The translations under genes were made by a program, and so were the position numbers. A stretch of 30,409 nt of DNA from Chara braunii (lineage: Eukaryota; Streptophyta; Charophyceae; Charales; Characeae). Position 1 is the first letter of the stretch, and each line of letters starts with the position of its first letter. Below, piece by piece: positions 18,691 through 27,104 of the stretch. The stretch covers positions 70,833 to 101,241 of the forward strand of contig BFEA01000968.1 in assembly GCA_003427395.1 (NCBI GenBank). The letters are read 5' to 3'. Under the pieces are notes generated by a model, which worked only from the letters and a program-made list of their open reading frames with translations, was not told the DNA's origin and searched no databases.

Positions 18691-19234
18691 GGACACGAAG
18701 GCAATGGAAAATAACATCTGCGACCACGTTCCACACGTACTGGCCAGATACATTCCTCAGAGCATTGTTGTGACTTCACCTTTACGAGGACCTTCCAGTT
18801 CTCGCTCCTACAAATAATGTCGTCGGATCAGTGCTGGGCTTATCCCATGCAAATGATGCCGTCGGATCAGTGCCAGGCGTTTTTCAGGTTCGTCAGGTTC
18901 TTGATGTGACGATTCCACACTCCCGGCTTTGCGATCTTCGTTATCAACGTTTTTGGTTCATGACAGTCTAGGTTCTAAAACAAGAGGTTGGATGGTCAGG
19001 TCAGGTATCTGGGTTCAGAAAGTCGAGGTCTGATGGTTGATAGGAGCATGACAGGTCCATAAGGTGTTCAGAGGAAAGTATGTCCTGGAGTTGAGGAATA
19101 GGTAGGTCTAACCCAAGAGTTGTCCCCCATCCATATCGGGTGACAGTGGTGTCTAAAGCCAACACTCTGCCACACCACACACAACACACTCGCACTCACA
19201 CTCACACCCGTGTTGGCTGAAGACCTTACTAATA
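18691..19234. other. Gene-free stretch
   Basis: GTCGGATCAGTGC is repeated near 18823 and 18861. A CA-rich microsatellite lies at about 19170-19207. No gene is recognised. Confidence 0.45.
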
Positions 19235-19325
19235 CCGACTGGGAGGATCTAGCTGTCTATCTCAGTCGGCTGGCACCGAGCGTGCAGCAGGCATTCATGG
19301 GCGTTGAACTCACGACCTCCTGGAA
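19235..19325. other. tRNA-like motif pair (possible SINE head)
   Basis: TATCTCAGTCGG at 19258-19269 fits the tRNA A-box except at one position, and GTTGAACTC at 19303-19311 fits the B-box except at one position. Their spacing, 45 bp, is that of a real tRNA. In the same place the opposite strand carries a perfect B-box (GTTCAACGC within GTGAGTTCAACGCCC) but no A-box. CCGACTGGGA (19235-19244) can also pair with TCTCAGTCGG (19260-19269), which offers a simple hairpin as another reading. A full cloverleaf does not fold, so this is not a functional tRNA gene. Confidence 0.25.
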
Positions 19326-19334
19326 AGCGCGATC

Positions 19335-19492
19335 AAATTTTTGGAAGCAATCGACATTTGATTTAATTGCCGTTCATCTCCGCTAGCCTGATTTGTGGTT
19401 AGTGTCATGTGCAATCAAAGATTATATCCTGTGAAATTTCGGAAAGCAATAGGCATTTGATTGAATTGCTATTCATCTCCGCAAGCCTGATG
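19335..19492 (+). repeat. Spaced direct repeat, 99-bp period
   Basis: A 59-bp unit starting AAATTT..GGAAGCAAT (19335-19393) recurs at 19434-19492. Shared phrases are GGCATTTGATT or GACATTTGATT and TTCATCTCCGC.AGCCTGAT. Several differences are C/T. Confidence 0.85.
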
Positions 19493-19497
19493 AGTAT

Positions 19498-19734
19498 GTG
19501 ATTACCAACGCTACTTTCGACATGTTTATTGGACGTACTAAAGGCTGCAATGATGGACAACCCGCGCTTCTGAACAATCATGCGAGGGACAAATTCAACC
19601 ACCTAACAACGGTGGGATGTGGGCTCGTTGCTTATTCACTTTGTCAAGCCCTTCAGTTAGCAGAACTCACATTCGCTTACGAACTCTTAATTCGACTGTT
19701 AAACGCCAATGATGATTTCAGTATTAATGGGTAA
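19498..19734 (+). CDS. Uncertain 78-codon ORF, unknown function
   Basis: An open frame starting at GTG that includes NDGQPALLNNHARDKFNHL and then a Leu/Ala-rich stretch (VAYSLCQALQLAELTFAYEL) of amphipathic-helix character, ending DDFSING. It looks more protein-like than most ORFs here. Repeat K copy 1 (14996-15045) carries a related peptide in the same frame but with a stop, so the pair may be fragments of one decayed protein. No family is recognised. There is no ATG start, so it would have to be an internal exon or a relic. Confidence 0.25.
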   Translation: MITNATFDMFIGRTKGCNDGQPALLNNHARDKFNHLTTVGCGLVAYSLCQALQLAELTFAYELLIRLLNANDDFSING

Positions 19735-19815
19735 TTTACATCTGATGTTGATGAAACTGACTTAGGCTGAGGCGTTTCTGCAGTATCGTAGTTTGTCATT
19801 TTGCTCGTGGTTGTG

Positions 19816-19836
19816 CCCTAAACCCTAAACCCTAAA
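19816..19836 (-). repeat. Interstitial telomeric repeat (TTTAGGG)3
   Basis: Three perfect CCCTAAA units at 19816-19836 on this strand, followed by an extra A and then unrelated sequence. TTTAGGG is the telomere unit of most land plants and many algae. Such short internal runs usually reflect break repair or old telomere fusion. It lies about 100 bp left of repeat E copy 1 and is not present left of copy 2. Confidence 0.95.
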
Positions 19837-19935
19837 AGGCAGTACACGCAGAATTGTGAAGTTCAATAGCCAAGCGGGCTCTGTGAATTTGGACAGCCAG
19901 TGCTGACGAGGCAGCTTCCATCCTGTGGTACAAGC

Positions 19936-20708
19936 GTGTTGGCTTGTTGATGGTATTATGTCCTCGCAAAACGACAGTGAAATATTTTTTTGCACTTTCA
20001 TTTCTTAAATCACCACAACCTATTCCCATGTCGGCGTCGTCGGGCCGATGAGATTATCACCAGCGGCCATCATCGGGCACGGCCTCCGATTTTTTGGCAG
20101 GACATTTTCCCGCTTTCCCAGCAGCGGGAAAGGTAGTGGTGGTTTATGAGCCGCTGCTGTGATGTTCTGTGTGCGCAGTGGAAACAGTTCGATGACGACT
20201 CCTAACCGTTTGATGCTACTCTGATTCTCGAATGTTGAACACTCACTAATGTTTTCCTGAGGATTGTTCCAGTTATGAGGTCACACGAAGTTGTGTCAGT
20301 CGTTTCTAGAATTCTTTCAGTTGGAATGCTCGCAAGGAAGAGTTTATGGGCTCCTCCTCAGGTATTATATTGCCTCCCTCCTTGGCTTCCCATGGAGATG
20401 AAAAGCTGTCTTCTCCTCGTACAACTGTGTCGGGCTTCTTATATTCGGTTTTAAGTAATGGCAATGCAAGGAAATACTCTGCCCAGCACTGATTATGTGT
20501 GCTGTGTGCAATTTATATCCTAGTGAAAGCGATTTATAGTCGGGTTTACTCACCTGCGAAGGAGAACTTTGTGACTTTGCGGGTCTCGGACCAGCGATAT
20601 ATTTTCATGTGTTTGAATTTTGAAACCATTTTGGAAGCACGTTGTTGATGCCAATGGCTGCAGCAAAGGACTGCTTCGATAAAACAATTATCTAGAAAAG
20701 CGCATAAG
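19936..20708 (+). repeat. Dispersed repeat E, copy 1 (pair with 21411-22162)
   Basis: About 0.75 kb in continuous alignment with 21411-22162. Landmarks are GTGTTGGCTTGTTGATGGTA, GGGAAAGGTAGTGGTGGTTTA, GGAATGCTCGCAAGGAAGAG, CTCTGCCCAGCACTGA and CTTTGCGGGTCTCGGACCAG. It contains repeat D copy 3 at 20238-20268. Minus ORFs in it (20365-20553, 20546-20743) do not persist as equivalent frames in copy 2. There are no visible terminal inverted repeats. Confidence 0.92.
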
Positions 20709-20868
20709 CAAAGTGCCTGCTGAGACGGAATTACAGGAGCCAACCCACTGGCTGCGGAGACAAAACAGGCATCGTGGAATTTGTTTCACGGAATTCGTTG
20801 CAGCACAAAAGCACTGATGGTTTGTTACAAAAATGTGAACAATGAGTTGGGTGAAGTCTTCAGCGATT

Positions 20869-21058
20869 TTCCGGAGTTGAGCTCAGGTGTTGTTGTGACT
20901 TGTCCACTCTAAAGGGAGGAGGCTCGCCATTAAGGGAAAAAATAAAAAATAAAAAATAAAAAAAATGAAGAAGAAGAATCCACACAGCAAAGTAGCTCCC
21001 TGTTTGGTAGCAAGTCGCTACCTGCCTCACAGCAGACGATAGAAACAGTGAAACCTCG
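20869..21058 (+). repeat. Repeat R, copy 1 of 3
   Basis: GGAGTTGA.CTCAG, GGGAGGAGGCTC, GTAGCAAGTCGCTACCTGCCTCA and AGCAGACGATAG.AACAGTGAAA recur at 22187-22411 and, more diverged, at 22459-22691. Copy 1 has an A-rich stretch in its middle that the others lack. GTAGCAAGTCGCTAC contains the inverted pair GTAGC/GCTAC. Confidence 0.85.
20934..20980 (+). repeat. A-rich simple sequence inside repeat R copy 1
   Basis: (AATAAAA)-like units followed by AATGAAGAAGAAGAATC, located where copies 2 and 3 have ordinary sequence. It may be a small insertion such as a retroposed poly(A) remnant or a microsatellite expansion. Confidence 0.8.
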
Positions 21059-21322
21059 TCGTGCATGTTTCAAGCTATAGTTTCTGTCCGTACAGTCTTC
21101 ATCAATGTCAATTGACAATGTTCTGGATCATGAGTGCATTAGGAGATGTTTATGGTTTGATACGGTTATTTTAGGTACTTTTTGTGGTGCAATACGGTAA
21201 TGATGAGGGAACATTGTGTTTGGGGGAGATGGACGGCGCTAATTTCGGACGTCATCAAAATCTGTGGATTTGTGAAACCCTCGGTCAGGCTGAAGAATCT
21301 GGTTACACGTTCCCAGCAACCT
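21059..21322 (+). other. Spacer with the first half of an uncertain 90-codon ORF
   Basis: The forward frame 21184-21456 (MVQYGNDEGTLCLGEMDGAN and onward) crosses repeat J copy 2 and the start of repeat E copy 2. The J part reads FPATCDGESFSAMIFVEL; in J copy 1 the same DNA reads a different, shifted frame, so conservation is not shown. No known motif. Confidence 0.2.
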
Positions 21323-21394
21323 GTGATGGAGAATCTTTCTCAGCAATGATATTCGTTGAACTAAGTTTTTTAAATCACCATCTTTCGACTGAGG
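21323..21394 (+). repeat. Dispersed repeat J, copy 2
   Basis: Partner of 15691-15760. It ends 17 bp left of repeat E copy 2. Confidence 0.75.
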
Positions 21395-21410
21395 TTGGGT
21401 TTTGTGTCGT

Positions 21411-22162
21411 GTGTTGGCTTGTTGATGGTAATATGTCGTCGCGAAACGACAGTTGAAGATTTTTCTGCACTTTTATTTCTTTAGCCACCACTAAGAAGCA
21501 GGATATATGTTTGAGCTGCTCCATTAAGTAGCAGGACATTTTCCCCCTTTTCCAACGTCGGGAAAGGTAGTGGTGGTTTAAGCGCCGCTGTAATTTGCTG
21601 CGACGCCCTGTTTGCACGGTTGAAATAGTTCGATGATAACTCCTTATGGTTTGATGCTACTCTGTGATTCTTGAATGTCGAACACTCTAATTTTTTCCTG
21701 AGGATTGTTCCGTGTCAGTGGTTGCTACAATTCTTTCATTTGGAATGCTCGCAAGGAAGAGTTTATGGACTCCTCAGGTAGTATATTGCCAGCCACCTTC
21801 GCTTCTTTGCATTTATTGTTTGTACTGAGGTCTTTTTCCATAGAAAATAAAAGCTGCCTTCTCCTCATACAACTGCCTCAGGCTTTTTACTATTTCGTTC
21901 TGCTTAATTAATGGCTATGCAAGGAAACACTCTGCCCAGCACTGACTATGTGTGCTGTGTGCAATTTGTATCCTAGTGAAAGCGATATATGATCGGGTTT
22001 ACTCACGTGCGAAGGAGAACGTTGTGACTTTGCGGGTCTCGGACCAGCGATATATTTTCACGTGTTTGAAATTTGAAACCATTTTGGAAGCAGGTTGTCG
22101 ATGCCAACGGGTGCAGCAACGAACTGCTTCCAAAAATCAACTATCTAGAGAAGTACATAATT
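21411..22162 (+). repeat. Dispersed repeat E, copy 2
   Basis: Partner of 19936-20708, in the same orientation, and it includes repeat D copy 4 at 21681-21709. Repeat R copy 2 follows at 22187, as R copy 1 follows E copy 1, so E plus R were duplicated together about 1.4 kb apart. Confidence 0.92.
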
Positions 22163-22186
22163 TCATATATGACAAACAACAGACTG

Positions 22187-22411
22187 CCGGAGTTGAATTC
22201 AGCCTCTATTGGGTCTTATCCACTCTGAAGGAAGGAGGCTCATCCAGACAGAAGTTGGCAGATATTGCCTTGTTGGTTGCTCCCTGTTGGCTAGCAAGTC
22301 GCTACCTGCCTCAGAGCAGACGATAGGAACAGTGAAATCTGTTATGCTCTGAAGTATGTACGCAGCGGGAAACTCATCACAGGCTGTCTGGCAATTCTGG
22401 CCAACTTGTGG
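22187..22411 (+). repeat. Repeat R, copy 2 of 3
   Basis: Aligned with 20869-21058 and 22459-22691. The tail GTACGCAGCGGGAAACTCATCACAGGCTGTCTG is shared with copy 3 but not with copy 1. Confidence 0.85.
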
Positions 22412-22458
22412 TGAGATCGAACATAGGAAATATGAACACAGGAGTTGTGAAGGATTTG

Positions 22459-22691
22459 TCGGGGTTGGATTCAGTCCTTGTTGTGACTTCGCCAGACTGG
22501 AGGGAGGAGAATCACTGTGCTGAATCCACAAAGGAAAGGAGGCAGATATTACCTTGTTGGTTGTGCCTTGTTGGCTAGCGAGTTGCGACCTCCCTCACAG
22601 CACACAAAAGCAGCAGTTAAACCTTGTTAGTATGTAAGCAGCATTAATGCGTTACTGGCTGTCTACCATTTCAGGTCAACTTGTTGTGTGA
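22459..22691 (+). repeat. Repeat R, copy 3 of 3
   Basis: A diverged tandem neighbour of copy 2 (about 270-bp spacing), with TTGGATTCAGTCCTTGTTGTGACTT, GGCAGATATTACCTTGTTGGTTG and GGCTGTCTACCATTTCAGGTCAACTTGT. Copies 2 and 3 are closer to each other in their right part than either is to copy 1. Confidence 0.8.
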
Positions 22692-23125
22692 TGACTATCT
22701 GACATATACTGAAGGCACTGATAAGGGGCAATCAGGAAGCAATGGCTCAGCCAAGCAGCCTGTTGATTGAACGGATGGGGGGGAATGCCTTTCTTCACTG
22801 CATGGTTGCTATGATGAAAACTCATTTCTTCAAGCTCAACAGGACAGAGGGTTGACTCCCTATGCTGACTTACCCCGCAGATTTGAGCAACTTCATTATG
22901 TGGAAGTCTAGCTGTGAAGCTAAGAACCGTATGCAAGATTGACTTGCTCGCGGACTTCATTGCAATCCTGGTGCGGACATGAATACTTTTCGGAGATCCG
23001 AAACTCCCAACCAACTGCGAACTTGGGATCCTTAGGTGTTCCCACATGTTGGATCTGCTGCATGCCAACAGTCTGTAGGCTTGCTGCTCTGTAAACCGTC
23101 TTTGTGAGTTTGTTTTAGTTGACAA
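22676..23125 (-). CDS. Uncertain 149-codon ORF, unknown function
   Basis: A minus-strand frame starting at TTG that contains RRFTEQQAYRLLACSRSN, a Ser/Arg-rich middle and PHNEVAQICGVSQHRESTL. The balanced composition makes it one of the more protein-like frames in the window, and the phrase EVAQICGVS would suit a helix-turn-helix, but the surrounding pattern is not enough to name a family. Its right end is not bounded by an ATG. It has no second copy here, and its C-terminal third lies in the end of repeat R copy 3. It could be a relic exon of a mobile element or chance. Confidence 0.22.
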   Translation of the reverse strand: MSTKTNSQRRFTEQQAYRLLACSRSNMWEHLRIPSSQLVGSFGSPKSIHVRTRIAMKSASKSILHTVLSFTARLPHNEVAQICGVSQHRESTLCPVELEEMSFHHSNHAVKKGIPPHPFNQQAAWLSHCFLIAPYQCLQYMSDSHHTTS

Positions 23126-23156
23126 AAGTGGATTGCATTGTATTTTTGCAATTATG

Positions 23157-23330
23157 TGGGCCTATCAAAGCTTTCCTGGAGTTATCTCACTGTCAGGAGG
23201 GACACAAGGTGCCCAAAATTGGTGACATCTCTGGTGATAATTCCCCCGTCTGCCGATGAGGCGAATAGTGAATGGGGGGCGCTACCCAGAAAAGCGACAT
23301 TCGTGCTCTGACCGTTAGTTGCCATGTGAA
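23157..23330 (+). repeat. Dispersed repeat I, copy 1 (pair with 25262-25440)
   Basis: Weak but ordered similarity: GGGCCTATCRAAGCTT, then GGAGGG.CA, then GCGAATAGTGAATGG and CTACCCAG.RAAGC. A by-eye alignment only. Confidence 0.5.
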
Positions 23331-23434
23331 GTGGAATCTATATTGGGCTCATGAGGTTGAGATTCTTGCCGTCGTAGATTAATTAATTTGCCTTCGTTCG
23401 TGTAGCAGTTGAGCGTTGTGTTTTATCCTTGTTC

Positions 23435-23586
23435 TAGGATTTATGCGTCTTTGATAGTGCTGGTGGGTAATTAGTAGTTACAGACTCTTACGACCCCATC
23501 GTAGAGTGAGTAGGATTTATGCGTCTTTGTGAGTGCTGGTGGGTAATTAGTAGTTACAGACTCTTACGACCCCATCGTAGAGTGAG
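23435..23586 (+). repeat. 76-bp tandem duplication, near perfect
   Basis: Units 23435-23510 and 23511-23586 start TAGGATTTATGCGTCTTTG and differ at only two adjacent-region bases (ATAG versus TGAG). It is the youngest duplication in the window. Each unit contains TACG-ACCCCAT-CGTA, a small inverted pair. Confidence 0.96.
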
Positions 23587-23755
23587 AAAAGCATGGTATG
23601 TGGGGCTGTCTCTCTAGCGTATCCAGAATGGGGAGTCGCAGATAGTCCGTTGGTTTTTGGGGATTATCCTCTGTGAACGTGAATTGCTTCAGGTAACACC
23701 TGAGCCAACACGACCCATGATGAAATGTTTGTTTTTTGCCTTTTGCCGGCTCCAC
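23564..23755 (-). pseudogene. Conserved minus-strand frame, copy 2; truncated
   Basis: Shares its first 33 codons (28 identical) with the frame at 18449, then diverges at the left edge of repeat H at about 23658 and stops inside the 76-bp duplication. The frame thus ends where the repeat ends, showing that the similarity belongs to the repeat and that the two downstream parts are unrelated. Function unknown. Confidence 0.3.
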
Positions 23756-23965
23756 CTCATTCTACTCTCTGAAGGATTGACCAAAGTTTGGCTTCACCGT
23801 ACAGGAGAAAGCCCGTTGGTGTAATTAAAAGAAGGTTACAAATAGTGACGTAAGGATTTTGTCTCTTAAACCATCACTACCTCAGATCCTGTTTTTGCCG
23901 AACTAGAGTACTGGTATGAGTAGGCAGTTAGTTGCCCCATGTGAACTCCGCCTTGCCCAGCTGGC
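23658..23965 (+). repeat. Dispersed repeat H, copy 2
   Basis: Partner of 18352-18690, with about 35 bp less in the middle. It is followed within 45 bp by repeat M copy 2, so this stretch joins pieces whose partners lie 14 kb apart. Confidence 0.88.
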
Positions 23966-24005
23966 ATTTGCACGGACAATACTGAGGCGTATGCAGATGA
24001 GTTTT

Positions 24006-24092
24006 TGTTCCTGTATTCAATGCAGTAGAGATGTGCACGGTGATAGGTATGAGACAGGGCGAACAGGCAATTATTGGGGTTCGGTTGTTTAT
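24006..24092 (+). repeat. Dispersed repeat M, copy 2
   Basis: Partner of 4512-4603. The minus frame 23866-24117 carries the related peptide PNNCLFALSHTYHRAHLY. Confidence 0.7.
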
Positions 24093-24164
24093 GTGGGCGT
24101 GGGCCTCTTAATCTCACAACGGGTAGTGTACATGATGTATTCAGTAAATATGTGCTCAGTGATA

Positions 24165-25070
24165 GGTATGCAAGGAAGATGGGCGATAGCGAACTTCAGA
24201 AATCAAACAGCATCATATACATGAGACCAGATAGTCGTGACCACGAACCAAAAGCAGAATTGCATCACGAGTTTCACCAAATAAGAACACACCAAGAGCT
24301 CATAATTGACAATGCTGGAATAGTCTCATCATCATGACCGAAGAACCAATGTTGATATCCTATCTGGCGCTTGGCGCCCAGACTACAGATGGCAGATCCT
24401 ATCTAGCCTACTCTACAATGCTGCCGGATGATGTCAACAGCTTCACCGAAGTACGAGCAGATCTCGGACAATGCCGTCGCCTCAAGCACCAGGTATGTCT
24501 CTCATATCACTCACAACCTCGTTCCCCAACGCACAGATGCCACTTGCACCCAAGGACCACCATGCGCCCCATCCAGCATACAGCAGCGCAGCTTGGCTAT
24601 GGCTGCCTGCTCCTTCCACCTCGCCCGTGAGCGCGTGAGCCTGGCAGGCGATAGCGCAGCAGCGCTTGCGCACAAAGCAGCCAGTGCTCGAATGCCACCA
24701 GCGTGGGCTGGCCCTTTCCTATATGGACAATTGGCCAGCCTGCGTGCATGCAGCCTGGCTGTGCTGGGCCTCAGACCAAACAAATTTGCCCAGGGCCAGC
24801 GACAGTTACCTGTGCCCAACTGCCCACAGCCTCAGTTGGGCCTATGCTGCGAATCTGGCCCAGGGCCTGACTCAGATGCATTTGATAAAAGGAACCAGGG
24901 CCTGGGCGCTTCCAACCAACTGGCGCTGCGCAACTGCCTGAATTTTCCCCAGTTGCGAAGTAGTCCAAAATAGGCCTCCTAAGGTTTGTCGGGCCTGCCT
25001 TCACTTAGGGTGGCCGACGCTGTTGCAAATAGGGGCCCAGTAGGGTTTATCGAGGCCTTGTGCCTTGCAA
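24165..25070 (+). repeat. Large inverted repeat, arm A
   Basis: The reverse complement of 27966-28890 over about 0.9 kb. The outer end begins near TGCAAGGAAGATG and the inner end near GTTGCARATAGGG.CC. The left half is A/C-rich; the right half is GC-rich with repeated CAGGGCC and GGCCTG phrases. The best parts are about 85-90% alike. Arm A has lost one C relative to arm B near 24550, which shifts the reading frame shared by the arms. Confidence 0.92.
24310..24700 (+). pseudogene. Decayed two-exon-like reading frame in arm A
   Basis: The frame opens after a TGA at 24307-24309 and reads through LGAQTTDGRSYLAYSTML and DDVNSFTEVRA to KHQ at 24492. The next bases, GTATGT, look like a splice donor, and GCACAG ending at 24536 like an acceptor, giving a 44-nt interval. 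Arm B has the same interval, also 44 nt, with five differences. After it, both arms share SIQQRSLA.AACS..LARE.VS, but in arm A a 1-nt deletion puts this in another frame. So the ancestor may have coded for a protein and arm A is broken. No family is recognised. The interval lacks a clear pyrimidine tract, so the intron idea is tentative. Confidence 0.35.
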
Positions 25071-25261
25071 ATGTTAGTAGGTCATGGGGGGAATGCCTTG
25101 ATGACTGACTCTGCGTAGATTGACTCCGTAGATTGACTCGTGGCCGATGTCAGCTNCTTTTGATGAAGAAGTGAGAAAGTGGGTTGGGGAAGCCTCGGAA
25201 TGAAGGTTGGTCTTACGTGATGCATGATAAGGGGTTACTGATACTGGATGCCTATTTTTAA
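25071..25261. other. Gene-free stretch
   Basis: ATTGACTC..TAGATTGACTC is a short local duplication near 25119-25140. One N lies at 25156. Nothing else is supported. Confidence 0.4.
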
Positions 25262-25440
25262 TGTGAAGGGGCCTATCGAAGCTTCTCTTGGAGAAGAATT
25301 CCCCTCTCGGGAGGGTCAAATTCAGCCCAACATTCGATACTTTTCTTAAGGTCGCTTCTGTGTCTGTGGCAATAGCAACAGTAAATGGTATGGGAGCATT
25401 ACCCAGGGAAGCAAGATTTGAGAGTCCGCCAGTGCGACGG
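25262..25440 (+). repeat. Dispersed repeat I, copy 2
   Basis: Partner of 23157-23330, weakly conserved. The right half shares GGAGCATTACCCAGGGAAGC with GGCGCTACCCAGAAAAGC. Confidence 0.5.
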
Positions 25441-25990
25441 TATTATGTCTTGAAGGTCTGATTTGTTCTTGAGTGGATTTGAGATGATGGTTTTGATCCG
25501 ATGATGTCATGGGTGATGCGTTTTTTGTATTCCATGGAGGATGAGTCATCGGTAGTGGCCCTCCCGTTGATACTGTCGCAGCACCAGAGTCGCCAGGAGG
25601 CGCTTATCCTCCAGCGACATGCATGTGGGGTCCTTTGTAATGTGCTGACCATGCTAAATATGGTCATACTATGTTCCGGATGGTTGGCAATTGGTTTCAG
25701 GGCATGTGAGTACTTGGTGCAGAGAACCCTCATTTTGTTTGCCTAGAAACAGTATTAGCGGGTTGCTTGTTGTGGCCGTTGATCTTCACAATCTGTGGCG
25801 TGCATCCGACACATCCGAGGTTGTGTTTGTTGTTATTGATATATAACGTGTTGCTTTCCTGTAAGAGTTCGACAGCCGTTAGTGGCACTCGCTGCTCTTC
25901 CACACCCTTAGCGCACATCTGTTTGTTTTCTTTCACGGTCTCTATTCAAATGATTTTTAGCCGGTGGCGTTTCCATTGATTTCCAGGGGA
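25441..25990. other. Gene-free spacer between the inverted arms
   Basis: Two forward ORFs (25501-25746 and 25767-25979) are open and hydrophobic but match nothing recognised and have no second copy. A minus ORF overlaps the first. No gene is called. Confidence 0.4.
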
Positions 25991-26205
25991 GAAGTGCGCA
26001 GGTGATGTTTACCAAATTATGATAGGACGAAATGATGGGCTGGGTGCAACCCAGGCCATGATTCTGAGATGAATCAACTGATGCGCTGTTGTCTGTGCAC
26101 TAGTGCTGTGACCCTGAGATGATGAACATTGCACGATTACTGAACCAGCATGTTGATAATGCAATTTAAACCCAAAAATGTATTGATCAGGCCGTTCATG
26201 TATGT
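25991..26205 (+). repeat. Mosaic block B, copy 2 left part
   Basis: Aligned with 12636-12865: AAATTATGATAGGA.GAAATGATGGGCTGGGTGCAA, GTGACCCTGAG.TGATGAACATTGCACGA and CAATTTAAACCCAAAA. It ends near GCCGTTCATGTATGTA. Confidence 0.88.
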
Positions 26206-27104
26206 AGCGGGATGGGTATGTGGCGTCTTTATACTATAAAGGGTCTCGTCCTATACGGTGTCTTTAGCGTCGAATATGGGTTATGTAGGTGCACGAAGAT
26301 CTCCATGTTCTTCATGGAGCCAGATGTGGTTTTGGCCTATGATTAAATGCTTTTTAAAAACCATCGTTCGGGGCGGAGCCATCTTGGTGGGTGGCTATGG
26401 CGATCGTATGCTCACTATGAGGCCAGCTTCGTACAATAGGGCTTATTTCTTTTTTATTGTTGCTGGTGGAATAGAGTTTGCAGGTCGTTTTGTGTTCGTT
26501 CGGCGGCCGAGATGTCATTCTTTGGGTGTGGATGGGCTTGATTGTTGTGTTGTCTACCACGTGCTCAACTGGTCCTGGGGTTCGTGGTAACGAAGATGTG
26601 GAGTTGGGCAAAATTATCATTCTTGCCGTATGGGCGCTCCGCGTAGTGTCAAAATTGGAGATCGGTGGTAAATGTTGGTGAACAGCCCTTATGCTGGTAG
26701 CCTGGTTGTCCCACCTATATTGATGATGATTCTTGGAAATGACGAGTGTCCATCGAGAAATTGCCCTGCCAGTCTGAACTTCATGGCGAAGGTGACGGTG
26801 AGAGGGGTTGGTAAGCCATTGGCAAGTTTTAACCTGCAGTGTTGTAAGTTGATTACGGTGAGTGCTAGTTTTCATATCGTTCAGAAGAGGGTCTTTGTGC
26901 ATCATGGTTCGGAGAGATACACTCTTCATCCAAAATGAAAGAATGAATGGTTGGTATAGCTCTATGGAGGGCGGTTTGTAGTGTACTTACCGCACTAGTG
27001 ACTGTAGTTTGAAGTTAATACGGTAATTGGGAGTTGTATGCACTGTGGTACTTCACAATTTATCGCAGTGCACTCAAGTAGGGACAGTGAGCGTAGGTCG
27101 GCTT
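26206..27104 (-). other. Extra 0.9 kb in block copy 2, with a 191-codon minus ORF
   Basis: Copy 1 has only about 125 bp in the same place. The minus strand is open from 26929 to 26354 (starting MKSVSLRTMMHKDPLL). The frame is rich in Thr, His, Ser and Asn, typical of an A/C-rich strand, and no domain is recognised. A few phrases (VSLRTMMHKDPLLNDMK) look protein-like. Clear terminal repeats or target duplications could not be found by eye. It is either an insertion in copy 2 or sequence lost from copy 1. Coding status is unresolved. Confidence 0.35.

Noticed and set aside
24428-24973. 181-codon forward ORF in arm A as an intact gene
   Set aside because: Its left part is in a different frame from the one conserved with arm B, and its right part runs into GC-rich repeats of GGGCC and CCAGG; the length comes from a frameshift plus GC-rich composition.
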